A stretch of 64,000 nt of DNA from Saturnia japonica (GCA_033032175.1 CM065308.1:21509590-21573589), one strand, 5' to 3'; shown: positions 27,080 to 39,455, numbered from the stretch's first letter. Translations and numbers: made by a program. Notes: generated from the letters alone by a model not told the origin.

Positions 27080-27290
27080 AGAAAATCCACTTGAATGATT
27101 TTGAGGGTTGCCTAGTGTATCTTCGAAGTCGAAGGTCCAATGCCAATGAAATTATAATGGGACCACTATTATCTCCTTTCGAACGAAATAAGAATCATCG
27201 AAATCGATACATAAACAAAGAAGTTAAAACATTCAACCTACCCTTCTTTTTGAAGTCAGTTAAAAACCATTACCTACTATTAAAATGATT
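27080..27290 (+). repeat. LINE-derived repeat family D, copy 1
   Basis: Has GTGTATCTTCGAAGTCGAAG, GTCCAATGCCAATGAAAT, AATCATCGAAATCGAT, and ends CTTTTTGAAGTCAGTTAAAA. Related copies are at 33,690-33,850 (inverted), 42,540-42,770 and 53,600-53,810. An open frame here is incidental. Confidence 0.6.
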
Positions 27291-29728
27291 TTCGCATTTG
27301 TATGTGTGCTGAGTTAATACTAGTTTTTTTCTTCAAACTAATACTTATAATTTTTTTCTGTATACTATGATTTGACACATCTTTTGTATCAAAACATTTA
27401 ATATAGTATTTTATTTATAGATATAACAGACTGTTACACAAAAAATCTACATTAGTTTTTAGTTTTTTATTTTATTTTAATAAGTATATATATAGGTACA
27501 TATGTGTTCTGATAGTTATTGTAATTTATTATATAACGATGGGTTTACCAAATAACTTTTGCTTTTCGAAGTACACTAACTGGTCAGTAAGGTTCTGTTT
27601 TTCTGCACTAACGAGAGATTATTGACAAAAAGGTTCAAAGCAGATTTGTATGTTTAAAATCTCGTATTTTCTTTTCTAAACTGCTTCTTTCGTTCGTTAT
27701 ATGCAACATACAAAGTTATTTGGTAAATACCTATACGTTATACATGTTAAGTGCCATCGTGAATGTGAAAAGTTTGTTAATATTATATATTTTGAAAAAA
27801 TTAACGCAAGTGAAAGAATTATTGTTTGACGAAATTTTAAATGTTGTAATGTATGGGAAGAAAATAAGTTAAAAAGCAATTTTGGGACTTTTATAATGCC
27901 AAACGAACGTTTGAGACGTCGTCATTTTGTTATCGATAGATTAAAAACGCAGAAAGAAAATAAAGTCATCAATTAATATTATTTTCAGTTATCTACCCCG
28001 ATAACCATAATTTACTGTCCAAATATATTTATTAAATTAACATCAATTTGAGTGGAAGCTTGGAACTCGTAAATCTTGCTATCAATTAAACGTCAAACTG
28101 AACAACATTGCAAATGGACGCCAAATTGAAACCAAAAGTTAGACGGCAAACAAAAGATAAAAGAGAAATTAAGCATTTTTATAAGATAGAAAAATGTATT
28201 TATTACATATAAATTTGTAATCTTAAGAATATGATTTCCATTAAACACATCCATTCATTTATGATGAGACTGAACGTAATACGTATAGGCAACCGAACAA
28301 CTTTTCAAAAAGCGTTAATTATCATGGAATTTTAAAGCTAGGAAAAATATAATTCCACATAAATAACGCATGTATAAGTACATAAAATAACGTTTAAACG
28401 TAAACGTTTTAAATTGCCGCGCAAACGATACTACAGAGCCCAAGACGTCATACGTAGGATCAGTACTAAATAAACACAGAAAATTTTAAGAAAACGACAT
28501 ATGCCAGCTCAACGCACCATTTGCGTAACGTTCACTTACACACGAATGACGTCATTGCGCTGTTAATGGTGTTTCGTTTGACATGAAGGACAGTACAAAA
28601 TATTCGATATTATTTATTTATTTGAAACATAATATTAGGAAGGTTATTTTCAACTACATTTTATAGTTTTTTATGACTACTGTCCGGTTGCCTACTGCGG
28701 CCTCCAATGGAGTGGTTCGATCGCAACTTGTTTGAAATTGTTGCCGTCCAAATTTTGGTGTCAGTTTGAAATCAATTTCCTGCTGGGATAGCTACCATTC
28801 TAGATGATATTAGTAACGTACTGGAAAATAATAATGGGAATAGATTATTTTTGTCTATCGATAATCAATTTTGATTTATTAATTTATCAATCGCGCTGAG
28901 ACGTCGAGAACAAAACAGTCGGACAATATTGGAGGTACTCAAAAATAATTGAATCGTTACAAAATGTCGGATAATAGTTATTTAATCTTGAGCAGTATCT
29001 CCAAAATTGACCTTCGAAAAAGATATTATGATCTCAAAATATTATAAGATACATTTAAGTTCCTCAAAACGTATGACTGTTGTGTTCTGAAGCCTTACGT
29101 GGTGCAATCGAGAAGATTTATATTTTATTTAGAAAATAAACATTACTCATTCGCTTGAAACGTATACAATGCACAAACTTCAGTTAGTTACATACATGGA
29201 TGGTTTTATGTATGGTTTATACGTATCTTTAGTGTTATTACGAGGGATGTACTCGTAAGTTCTTTAAATAAAAAAAATAAGAAAAACTATTACGAAATAA
29301 CTTGTAACGACCAATGCAAAAAACTGGCATAGCTAAATAGTTTATAAAAAAAAATGTATTGAATGGGAAAAGTCGTTCTTTAGTCTGTTGTTCGTTAATC
29401 GTATCTTAATAGTCCCATACAGTTTGTATGGGGCACAATTTGTATGTAATGTAGCTAGTTCATGATTTTCTCATTCATAGTGTGTATACATTACAATATA
29501 ACGTATTCAAAACGTATGGCCTATAATAATGTGCCTATTTGTAGCATGTACCGTCCACATGCTTGTATGACTTTTTGTATGAGTCACTTAATACTATTCT
29601 CTCTGTGTTGTTTTACAAAAACATGATTTATATATAAGGAAGTGATAGCAAATTATTTAAAAAAAACATCAAATAAGGATATCCGATTTGGCAAATTGAT
29701 GTTTGGATTCCATACAAACAGTCATACA
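27291..29728. other. gene-free AT-rich intergenic stretch
   Basis: No exon, known repeat or RNA gene recognised. GC-richer patches near 28,080-28,150 and 28,680-28,790 share weak inverted similarity (CAAACTGA...GGACG blocks) but are not defined well enough to name. Confidence 0.4.
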
Positions 29729-29736
29729 AATGCAAT

Positions 29737-30003
29737 CAATGATATTTTATAAGTAGATGCGGCATTGACGCTCTTTTACATGCAATCGTCAAAAGTAAGC
29801 AGTTTCCTTTAGAACCTTTTCGACTTGATACCGGTCGGTGTGAGCTAGAAGAAATTTTGTCCTTTATTACAACAGAGTTTCCCCGCCTTACGCTGTGATT
29901 TCTTATCCCTTTTGTTTCAACATGCGGATAACAAAATTTGTATTGTTTTCAAATTGATTTTAAGTGAGAGTATTATAACGTGTCTATTTATAAAACGTCA
30001 TTG
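29737..30003. mobile_element. hAT-type MITE, copy 1
   Basis: The element is 267 bp. Left end CAATGATATTTTATAAGTAG and right-end complement CAATGACGTTTTATAAATAG form terminal inverted repeats of about 20 bp. It is flanked by a perfect 8-bp duplication, AATGCAAT (29,729-29,736 and 30,004-30,011). The 8-bp duplication and CA-TG ends point to hAT. It is non-coding, with a second copy at 57,266-57,526. Confidence 0.88.
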
Positions 30004-30011
30004 AATGCAAT

Positions 30012-32830
30012 ATTAATTCTATTTGATATAACAAATTGTTATTAGAAACAATATTTGCTTGTAATGTAAGCAGATTTCATTTTATCGTGTGCCTTTTACA
30101 ATTTAACCATCGACAAAGTAAATGCCTTATAATAATTATTTTTACAGATATATACATAGTATTCATTCATAGGTTATTGCATTTCTTTTTTTTTTTCAAT
30201 TATGTTTTTCAACATAGTTATTATAGTGCCTAACTGTAATTTATATTAAATAAAGATTTTTATGACTTTTTTTCAAGAATATATATACATATATAGGATT
30301 TTTTTGTTACTTTTATAAAAATGCTAACATTATTTCCCTATTTTAATATTGTTTCCTCTAGCTCTATAAAAATACATGCCGATAGCACATAAGAAAATGA
30401 TCCCGTATCCCTATTTCACTCTAACACAAGCGTATAATATATACGCTCTTTCTCTTTATGTTGCCGAACTATATATGCATATTAAGTCTACGGTGTACAC
30501 ATTTTTGTGTTACTATATGGTCATTATTGTATAAAAAAAAACAACACCATTTGACACCAGCTGAGTCGAATTTTAAAATATCTATTTAATGTTGAAATAA
30601 GTATGTATTACTAATAATCATTTATTGTTAAAAATAACAAAATTCATATGACTATTGACATTTTTTATTCTTTTATACGTTACTGTTAACTTACGAATCG
30701 GCGACGTGTGTGTTATTCGTTTAAATTTTAAGAAGTGTAGACAATAACTTGACAGATCATTGGCCATAATAAATATAACATTATTATTGCCACTCTTACA
30801 TAATTTTGCACACTTTGTTGTATTTCCAAATGTCTAAAACGATTTTTTACACTTTGTAAGAATACAGACAAGAAAAATAAAATTGCAGTTGTCTAAAAGA
30901 TGTTATACGATCGAAAAGTGTTTGTTCAAAACTAAGACATAAAAGAATGTTTAAAATGGCGTTTGAGAAATCGTGCTGTCTCACTCACAATGTATTTATG
31001 TCCTTTTTCACTAATTATGGATATTGTGTAAATGAGATATTGTGTGATAATATGTGAGTGAAATAGTTTTGATATTATTTTAAAGTGAGCATATTTTAAT
31101 TTTTTTATAGTTGGCACACTTAATGGTATTGGAAATAGAACAATGAAAGAATACTTGAAATCATATGCACCAAAAGTCCCCAGATACGTCCAGACTGAGC
31201 ATAATACTAGAACCACCATGTCCAATACGTTTTTATATCAGTGGTTTTATCAAAATCAATCGATAAAGTATCAAATCATTGTGGTCGTATTAGGGAATCT
31301 TGATAAATGAATATAATATTAAATTAATCTAGGTCCTGTTTTTGAAACTTAGTAGTTGGTTGTCGATCAAAAATGATGTCTTGTTAAAAAGCTCGCATTT
31401 ATTTACCCACGATATTATTCAAAAAGATTAATTTAAAGAAGTACAATTAGAAAAACTGTTTAAAATTGATTAGATTATTTCAAATCGAATGTCTTCAGAA
31501 TGTTAACTTAATTATTTATATTTAAACCAATTTTCCATCAAAATAGTACCTACTCTCGTACATACATATTCAGCCACGAGACATTCGAACTTAATCCTCA
31601 ATTATAGTAAGTTGTCAGACAGTGACTGACCTTAAGATTTCAGTCCCGTTTGTGGTTGGTAAAAGATGATCACTCAAAAAGTTAGTTGGATTTTATATAA
31701 CGTAAAAAATTTCGTATATCGGAAACTTATAATTGAAATGGCTGAAATAATTTTCACTTTCAATATTCAATTTTTTTCATATGAAATATGTATTCATTTA
31801 ATAATGTCTCTTGAAGTAATATTCTGGTAATAAATTTGCATCTAACTTCTAAGGGGTTTGTGAATGTGAAAAAAAAAACAAATTGTACGTAAATAAATTT
31901 ATAGAGTGCGCTTGATGTGTCGCAGTATCGTACTTACGTCGCTTGTCAGGTTGTCGAATGTATTGAACTTGCTAGTCGATGTGGAAGGAATCGTGTTGAA
32001 CAATTTTGAGTTTTAATTATATAATGTGAAATCTTCATTTGAATTATAGTTCATAATAATCGATATGCGTTCGACTAAATGAATCTTTGAAAGATATGAA
32101 AGATAATTTCGTATTGGCGTTAACTATGATAAATTAGTATGTTTTTATAGTAATTTTGATCAAAATATTATGTTGTAGGCTGGCTCGTTGCCGAGTCTAA
32201 AGTTTCTAATGAGAATTTTAAGATGTAAATTAATAAATTCTGGAAATTAAAAGTTATACAATTTTTGATAGTCATAAAAAGTATTTTTGAAATAGCACAC
32301 TAGTTTAACAATAATAGACTCTCAGGCTTGTAAAACACGTTCCAGTCAGATAACCTACAAATTTGGAATATTATAAAAGTCTATTCTGATATTGGATTTC
32401 CAGACAATGGTTTGATATGAATGTATGTTATTATATTGTGTTGTGGTGTGATTTGTTTTAAATTTTATTGTAATTAAAGAAACGTTTTCTCGGTGTTCCG
32501 TTTCGCTGTCTAAGTAAATTAGATTTAATAGCATAGATGCCGATGTATGTATGTGTATTTTTTTAGTATATGTATTAGTATAAAATAATATATATATTCT
32601 TTGTTTAGCTATTAATAAAGTTTCTTTTATTGAGTTTTTTATTTGTTATTTATATTTCAAAGTTTGCAATTGTTGATGCAGGTAAAAATGTCCACACAAT
32701 TTAAAGTGGTCTTCGGATTGAAATATCTTGTCTGGAATGGATATTTTGGATCCTGAGTTACCCTGAGATTTCATAGAACCAAGATTATTGGAACGCAGTC
32801 CAGTTTCCTGTTGTGGATAATAATCTTAGT
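30012..32830. other. gene-free AT-rich intergenic stretch
   Basis: No coding exon, RNA gene or bounded repeat recognised in 2.8 kb. Short imperfect palindromes such as GCGTATAATATATACGC (about 30,431) and an AATAAAG near 32,613 were noticed only as isolated signals. Confidence 0.4.
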
Positions 32831-32869
32831 TACAATAATTGTGATATTCAAAATTAAAATCTAATAAGT

Positions 32870-33320
32870 CTATGTAATTTAGGCTCTAAGAAGGGACTTA
32901 TGGATTTCAAAACACTACTGCCGGTTCAGAAAACATCCCAGTCATCATGAAGAACCGGTAAGAAACTTGATCGGTTTTATCTTTTTTTTCCAGCTATACA
33001 AAAGTGTTAATATAAAATAATTTAGTGGATGCACAGAGAGGGAGTCCCTTCCAGACATCACTATCATTCACATATTATGCACCCTATAAATAACCTTTTG
33101 ACAGTAAACCCCACTTGACATGGTCCTTTAACTTGTTGTCCAGTAAATCAGTAATATGCTTCGGGATCTTATTATAAAACCTGACACTATTACTTAAAAA
33201 ACGTTTATTGGACCTACTTAGTCTAAAACACGGTACGACAAATTTATCTCTATAGTATTAACATTGTGCTGAACTTTGACAAAATCTAACTTGACTAAGT
33301 TTTTACGAATATACATTACA
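32870..33320 (-). pseudogene. LINE 3' end (family L), copy 1
   Basis: The minus strand encodes a reverse-transcriptase C-terminal stretch, NSVRFYNKIPKHITDL then DNKLKDHVKWGLLSKGYL. The 3' region follows with GGGACTCCCTCTCTGTGCATCC, AGTTTCTTACCGGTTCTTCA and GAACCGGCAGTAGTGTTTTG. The same order is found at 61,990-62,345 (plus) and 57,060-57,630 (minus), and partly at 43,440-43,720 (plus). Confidence 0.7.
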
Positions 33321-33459
33321 ATAAGATATTATATTCCTGGAATTTGCTATTGTGTTACTACTATTACGTGACTATTATTGGTTGGTGTATGTTTATGTTT
33401 GACATATCAGGGACAGCAAAGTGTGGGTAAAATAGCTATTGATCCACAGATAGAAAGTA

Positions 33460-33565
33460 CCTAAATCACGCGCAAAACGCCACCAATATTATATAATATA
33501 GGGTCAAAAACCTAAGCTAATGAATTAAAAAACATGTCACTTCAAGATCCCGCCAAAACTTCTTA
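33460..33565 (-). repeat. dispersed repeat family R, copy 3 (truncated)
   Basis: Inverted copy keeping only the GGCGGGATCTTGAAGTGAC to GGTGGCGTTTTGCGCGTGAT half of the family R repeat. Confidence 0.6.
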
Positions 33566-33689
33566 AACCCTTTTAAAATCCATATTCTAATTTTAAAGAA
33601 ATGACAATGGAACAATTCAGCCAGGGTAGGATAGTATTAATCGCTGTACTATATCCGACGATAGCTTTAGCGACAGTTTCTAACCGACT

Positions 33690-33850
33690 TAAAAAAAAGG
33701 AGGAGGTTCTCAATTCGAATGCATTTTTTTTAATGGAAGGTCGGCCATAACCTCTATGTTTATGATTTTTTTTTCATTGGAAAGGTGATGCCTCTAGGGT
33801 AATTTCATTGGCATTGGTTCTTGAACGTCGAAGATACACCAGAAAACTCT
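33690..33850 (-). repeat. LINE-derived repeat family D, copy 2
   Basis: Inverted copy with complementary GAGAACCTCCTCCTTTTTTT and GTGTATCTTCGACGTTCAAG blocks. Confidence 0.55.
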
Positions 33851-34139
33851 TCAAAAACATTGAATTTGGAAAATTGTCTTGAGTACTTACACTTCCTTGA
33901 GAAACTAGCTAAGCCACCTTAAATTCTTTTTTAGAAACCTAGTCATGCTGCGAAATTAGGAGAATTGCTACTTGCACATTAGACGCTGAAGTGTCTACAA
34001 TGGAAACATTTACAATTTGGGAGTTTCTACTACGGTTTTAAAATACAATTACAGATAAACAATGTTACATATTTTCAGCATTAGCTTTATTAAAATGGTC
34101 ACCCATCACACCAATACACATACACCGGCAGTTGATCTA

Positions 34140-34365
34140 CCTAAATATGTATATAAATAAAATGATTAGGTCTGTCGTTTCACGCGCATCACGCAAAATC
34201 CACTGGATAAATTTGGATCATTTTTGTTTGTTTTACTCTTTAGATATTTAGCCCTTATAAAAAAAAATCGATTTCTTCTTATCTTCATTCAATAAGAAAT
34301 TATAATAGTTTTTATAAGCATTTTGCGTTCTTCTGTCGTTCACGCTGACACAGGTAGTATCTTAG
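34140..34365 (-). repeat. family H-like fragment
   Basis: Shares CACGCAAAATCCACTGGATA, ATTTGGATCATTTTT and an end resembling ACTACCTGTGTCAGCG with the fragment in Stip1 intron 4 (13,265-13,415). Confidence 0.45.
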
Positions 34366-34759
34366 GTAGGTACCTATATCAGATTTAGTTAAATTTAACT
34401 TTAGGTATATGATTTTGAATATAATCGTCAAACAAAACTGTCTTTTTGTGTCGCAATTTAACAACTAATCGAGTTATAAGCCAATCAATATGTAACAACA
34501 GTGAAATAATATGCAATTATCGGTTACTGGACCGTCGTTCTGTTGAATACAAATTGTTAAGTGTCATGGCCGTCTGCGCACGCGCAACGAAATGTAATGC
34601 GGTGAAAATTGTGCTGTTCTGTCATCGTTACAGGTACTGCGTGTCATTTTAGGGTCACATTAGATGATATAATATGTGGTTTGAAATATCGTTCTCTAAA
34701 AAATATTTATCGTACAGTAAGAAATTGGTGAGAGTTTTTTTTTATACAAGAAAATTGGC

Positions 34760-34990
34760 TAACATATATACGGCCCGCCCGATGGTAAGCGGTTACTATA
34801 GCCTATGAACGCTTGTACTTACTACCATCGGTAACATTAGTACGTTGGCGACTTTGAACATCCGTAACCAAAAGAACTCTGTAAACCCTACTCATCACAG
34901 GAACACAACACAAGGCTATTTGATTGTGATCTTCTATATGGTGAAGGTTTTTCACCAGTTGGACAGCGGTCTGAAAATGGAAAGAAATCT
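34760..34990 (-). repeat. LINE 3'-end fragment
   Basis: Contains CCCGCCCGATGGTAAGCGG, CTATAGCCTATGAACGCTTG and ACGTTGGCGACTTTGAACAT. This is a common lepidopteran retroposon tail pattern (general knowledge), related to 3,592-3,725. No ORF. Orientation is inferred. Confidence 0.45.
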
Positions 34991-35238
34991 CTAAAGCAAT
35001 GGTGAGTTGATCTATACACGATACATGTTTGAAAATGTCACCAAATTAACATAATAAACCCCGGAAAAAACGTCGGCCGCAAAACATTTTCACCGACCCC
35101 GATGATAATATCGACAAAACCAACGCGTATTTCCTCAAAACAGAGCGTGTCCGCGCCCATGCTAGCGAAACCGCCGTCCCCTCCGCAGAGAAGGGGCGGT
35201 CAATTTCGCTCCCGCACACCCGCCACGTCCACCCTCTC

Positions 35239-36085
35239 TTTTTTTTTTAACGTGGAGAAACCCGCCATATGTACACACCCGCCCGGGAGGACGAGTAGTT
35301 ATGTGAGACTCCTACTCACTAAAACTCTACGGTGTAGCATCCGCCGCCACGATGGGGCGACGCGGGACCTGCGGCAGCACACAACCGCGTCGCCCCGGCC
35401 TAAGTAGGAAACAGATCAGTACACCCTAGCTGACCCCTCCGTTCGGCGAATCTGTGGAATGGAAGACGTGACCTCGACCCGTCGCCCCTGGTTCGGCTAG
35501 GGTAGCGGGAGTTGGCGTATGAAACGCCTCCTCCGGCTACCCGTTCGTTTTTGTCAGAGAGGGCCGCTCAGTGGATCCCCTTAGCAATCCCTCTCCGCGG
35601 CCTCCTGCGAGATGAAGTCCTCGCAGAAGGAGGCCATCGCCGTCCATGCCCGCTCGCTGCCGAGCATGGCTCTCATCACATTTGGCAGTGAGAGGTCCCC
35701 TCCAACAACTACAGCCAGAGTGCGGCGCTGTTCCTCCCACGCAGCACACTCAGAGAGAATGTGCTGCGCCGTGTCCGGACAGTACCTACACAAGCCTGAA
35801 CGTTAGGGAGCCCTGCTCCTTGTTACACCACTCCCAGAGGACCGGGCGGACGGCGTCTATGGAGTAACGCCCATAAGCGTGCGTCCGCCAGGTCCTCCTT
35901 CGACCTCCTCATCACGTCCTCACGGACCCGCCGCCTAGAATTTTCTACTTCTGTGGGAGCCACACGAGGCTCCACGGCGGGGAGCGGGCGAGCATACAGG
36001 CAGCCCCCGCGGACAGCGATCAGTATCCGGGAATGACTCTCAGCGCGACGACACGCTGCGCAGCACGCAGCACGCGTCTGTTCGT
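35239..36085 (-). mobile_element. 5'-truncated R1-like LINE nested in RP-A
   Basis: An 847-bp insertion bounded by a 13-bp duplication, CGTCCACCCTCTC, at 35,226-35,238 and 36,086-36,098. It ends in ten T (35,239-35,248), a poly(A) tail on the minus strand. In copy 1 the matching site (about 6,192-6,204) is uninterrupted, which confirms the insertion. The 3' UTR carries TTTTAGTGAGTAGGAGTCTC and GTTTCTCCACGTT. Confidence 0.88.
35581..35793 (-). pseudogene. C-terminal end of LINE ORF2 (R1-clade-like zinc knuckle)
   Basis: The frame reads CRYCPDTAQHILSECAAWEE and ends AAERDC-stop. It is the CCHC knuckle (C-x2-C-x7-H-x4-C) and short tail found after the reverse transcriptase in R1-clade elements. 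Upstream frames to 36,085 are shifted or short and no RT catalytic box remains. It is a dead, 5'-truncated fragment. Confidence 0.75.
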
Positions 36086-37189
36086 CGTCCACCCTCTCCT
36101 GCGGCAAATCAAGCCTAGGTCCGTTGCCTCGGTGTGGAGCCATTGAGAGACATTGCGCTTGCATTCCCTAGCTACCTACACATATTATTACACACTATGT
36201 TCATAAATACGTGCACACCACACAGGCGCATAGGTTATGTGAGGGACCCGTCTTTTCTTTTTTTGACAGAGCACTATATACATATACCTTCCTCCCAGGA
36301 GGCAAGAACATATGTATATGTTAGACCGTAATCGGGGCAGGGTACACAGTATGGGCGTATTTAGTTTGCATGATACAGCCTTTAGTGCGGTCTATTGAAC
36401 TAGGGCGGCCCATGAACCAGGACGGCTTACTTAATTACACTTATCTACTTACTTACAGGTGTATTTTGATAACAATAATACGAACATACAGCGCATCCGC
36501 ACTGTACGACGTTCTATATTAAAATGTGTGTCATTACACCACTCGTCAATTTACGTCGTAGGTGGCGGTAGATTCAAAACATTTGTTTTTAGACTGCCTG
36601 CGAGCGCAGACACGTTACAAACATGTTTTGAATCTTTTGCCCCGACATATAAGTATAGTTAGTTAGCTCGAATTCTAAGTATAGGGAATTAGCTAGATCT
36701 CGACTTTTTGCAACCGCGACAACTGCCCAAACCAAGGTTCGGCCACTTTGGCACCCTTGCACAAGTTGTCTTTGCTTTCGTGGCTTTAAGCGCTTACCCC
36801 CAAGCCATGGTGAAGCTGTAAAAGCCGTCTGAGGCTTCAGGGTCCTTATGGCGAATAGTATAATCAGTTCTAAATAACAATAAAAAAAGTTATCGCGTAA
36901 AAAGTCACGGAACCCCAGTAAACGTTGTCTAAATACTGAATAGCAACGTTGAATTTAAGAAGAAGGCTTTGCTAACATTGTCTGATCTCCGCCTAAGGTC
37001 ACACTTCGTCGTGCATACTAAAACACGTGGCTTTAAAGTAACAATGGCTTTAAAGTAACAAATTTTCAGAATAAATATCTAGGTCTGTTTTGACTGTTTA
37101 CGCTTTGTTACATTTCAAGAACCTACCTACTTACCTCAAATTTTTTTTGGTTATTCAAATAAATGAAACTGAAGTTTCAGTTTGTAATT

Positions 37190-37655
37190 TCAAAATAACA
37201 GCTTTTTATTAAATGCATACTCCGTTCATGCAATAAATTTTTGCCTGTCAGTTTGTTCCGGGTAATATTCGAAACGGTTGGACCGATTTTGATGGGACTT
37301 TCACTGGCGGATAGCTAATGTTATAGGGAGTAACTAAAGCTACTTTTATTTTAGAAAGCTAATTAAGTTTTCGTACAAATATAATTAAATTCTGAAAAAC
37401 GACGGTTTTGGGTCGCTTAAATGGCGTATGCTAAGTACAGTTAAGAGATATGTCAAATTAATATAGTACATAAATGTAGACCTTTAAAAGGCTGACAAAA
37501 AATCAACGAGAACCTATGTCTATTTTCTAAGGAACAGTCATAATAAGCATGTTTGTGTTTAATAGAACCGGGAGCGAGGGTAGCATGACTTGCGCGTGTG
37601 CCCGATCGACAGCATTGTGTAATCCACGCAAGCGCAGCCGCGGGCACAGCTAGTT
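37190..37655 (-). repeat. family H retroposon-like repeat, copy 2
   Basis: Minus strand begins CTAGCTGTGCCCGCGGCTGC and includes CATCAAAATCGGTCCAACCG and GTTTCGAATATTACCCGG. Same layout as 26.1 and 38.8 kb. Confidence 0.65.
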
Positions 37656-37689
37656 CTTTATAAGTTTAATGTTTACCCAAGTGACGATG

Positions 37690-37880
37690 TAAACGCTAAG
37701 CCTGTCCGGTGACTGGCTCTCAAGTGCGGCTGCCGGAACACACCTATACGTGCTTGCCGATACGTTTTGGGTGGTAGGGGGGAAACGCCCTAACCACCAT
37801 GCTGTGGTTTCATCACGTTGTTTTCCTTCAACGAATGCTCGTGCCCATTATTACTAAACCTACCCATTAATTCAAAAAAA
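37690..37880. repeat. unclassified GC-richer repeat-like block
   Basis: AAGCCTGTCCGGTGACTGGC, CTCAAGTGCGGCTGCCGG and GGGGGGAAACGCCCTAACCA contrast with the flanks. Part of it resembles the SINE region at 62,510-62,640. Not named further. Confidence 0.35.
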
Positions 37881-38087
37881 GGTCACCCACACGTTTTACA
37901 TTTCTGCTGGGTTTGTAGAATTTGTTACTTCTGCTATATAATTAATCCAGACATGGCCATATCCTCTATAACCCTGATAACTCCAGTTGCATAACTCAAT
38001 GGTAAACAATCTTGTGTAGTTTGCGTTCTTTTACCTCTTTCTTCGTCGACGAATTTTGTTGAAGTAATTTATATTTACTTACTAGCT

Positions 38088-38460
38088 GTGCCCGTGGCTC
38101 TGCTCGCGGGGACTACAGAATTCCGTAGGTATTGCGGTTACTCCGCTTCCACCTACAGCGATCGCGCGCCGGTTTTTTAGCGATAAAAATGCTTACTATT
38201 TCATTTGCACGGAACACTAATTCTTTTTCTAAAATAAAAGAAGCCTAAGTTAATCCATATTAAACCGGTTATCTTCCAGTGAAAGTCTCGTCAAAATCCG
38301 TCCAACCGTTTCTGAGATTAGCCAGAACAAACAGACAGCCTGATAAAAAATTTAAAATTAGTTTTTTGTTATAAATACCGTATAATATATTACTTTCATA
38401 TGAATTTAGTAATAAGCTGATATTTTGACATTACAAAGAGACGCTTCAATTTTTAATATA
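38088..38460 (+). repeat. family H retroposon-like repeat, copy 3
   Basis: Plus-oriented: CTAGCTGTGCCCGTGGCTC at the start, then AGTCTCGTCAAAATCCGTCC and AACCGTTTCTGAGATTAGCC, ending near ATTTTGACATTAC. It forms an inverted pair with copy 4 about 350 bp away. Confidence 0.7.
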
Positions 38461-38599
38461 TGTATATTGTAGTTATAAGTATAAAACGCACGTAATGAAG
38501 GCGGATGAGGGTGAGTCATCTGTGGTTATGCGGAGAAAATGCGGAACAAGTTTTGCTGCGTCCGCCGCGCGCTGCGTGTTGTCCATTTATTTCTAAACA

Positions 38600-38760
38600 G
38601 TGATTAATTCGACTAGAGACTTATTGATTATTAGATGTTTTACATTTGCATTTTGCAGTATGAAACTAAACAATGAATAATAAGTCACTTGCTGTCACTT
38701 TTCACTAGGACCGTGTTATTGTCAATATTTTGGGGGTTCTTTATTTTGGCTAATTTATTT
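38600..38760 (+). repeat. dispersed repeat family G, middle fragment
   Basis: TCACTTGCTGTCACTTTTCA and TTGTCAATATTTTGGGGG match the middle of the fuller copies at 40,835-41,208 and 54,377-54,740. Confidence 0.5.
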
Positions 38761-38809
38761 TAATGTATGTATTAGTAACATATCTATACAATTAATAAAA
38801 TTGTATTGT

Positions 38810-39320
38810 CTGTTTGTAATGTCAAAATAACAGCTTTTTACTAAATACATATGAAAGTATATACGATACCTATAAGAAAAAACACATTTAAAAATTTTTT
38901 GTCTGTCCGTTTGTTCCGGGTAAACTCCGAAACGGTTGGACCGATTTTGACGGGACTTTCACTGGTAGATAGCTGATTTTATAGGGAGTAAATAGGCTAC
39001 TTTTATTATAGAAAAAATTTAGGGTTCCGCACAATTAAAAAAACTGGTCATGGTGAATCAATTTGGGCGCTTAAATGGCTTACGCTGTACTCTTGCGTAT
39101 GCGTATGGTTTACTAACCATAAGAGATATAGCAAATTAATGTACTACATAATTGTATACATTAAAATACCTACAAAAAAGTCAGGGAGATAATACGTCTA
39201 TCCTCTAAGGAACACCCATAATAAGCATTTTTGTCTTTAAAATACCCGGGAGCGGGGTAGCACGATTCGCATGGGCATTCTGTAGTGCACGTGAGTGAAG
39301 CCACGGGCACAGCTAGTTAT
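38810..39320 (-). repeat. family H retroposon-like repeat, copy 4
   Basis: Minus strand begins CTAGCTGTGCCCGTGGCTTC and contains CGTCAAAATCGGTCCAACCG. Inverted relative to copy 3, so the two could fold into a long hairpin. Confidence 0.7.
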
Positions 39321-39334
39321 ATATATAAATTTTA

Positions 39335-39455
39335 GCTTTCTTCACTCCTTCTCCATATAAACTTTAACCATGCCAAATCTCACAGACTTCCGTACACGCA
39401 ATACGCTTTAAAACGTGTCCGAGGTTTTCTCCTCACGTATTAATATAATATAGAT
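39335..39455 (+). repeat. dispersed repeat family G, 3'-half copy
   Basis: TTTTAGCTTTCTTCACTCCT and CATATAAACTTTAACCATGC, ending CCTCACGTATTAATA. It directly follows family H copy 4. Confidence 0.6.

Larger units (their letters stand above)
35100..36890 (+). mobile_element. RP-A retroposon, copy 2, carrying a nested LINE
   Basis: Inverse of the 5,647-6,313 insertion. The 5' part matches at CAGAGCGTGTCCGCGCCCAT (35,141-35,160) and the 3' part at AGGTCCCTCAC-type and CACTTTGGCACCCTTGC blocks (36,190-36,870), ending in an A-rich tail near 36,882-36,890. The sense strand is therefore plus. A LINE has inserted in opposite orientation at 35,239-36,085. An extra block of about 300 bp (36,345-36,650) is absent from copy 1. 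The outer target duplication could not be fixed. Confidence 0.7.

Noticed and set aside
26986..27288. 100-codon plus-strand ORF as a host gene
   Set aside because: It overlaps a multi-copy LINE-derived repeat (family D) and shows no protein similarity I recognise.
35102..35407. Plus-strand 101-codon ORF in the GC-rich block
   Set aside because: It spans the boundary between the RP-A retroposon and the nested LINE 3' UTR, so it cannot be one gene.
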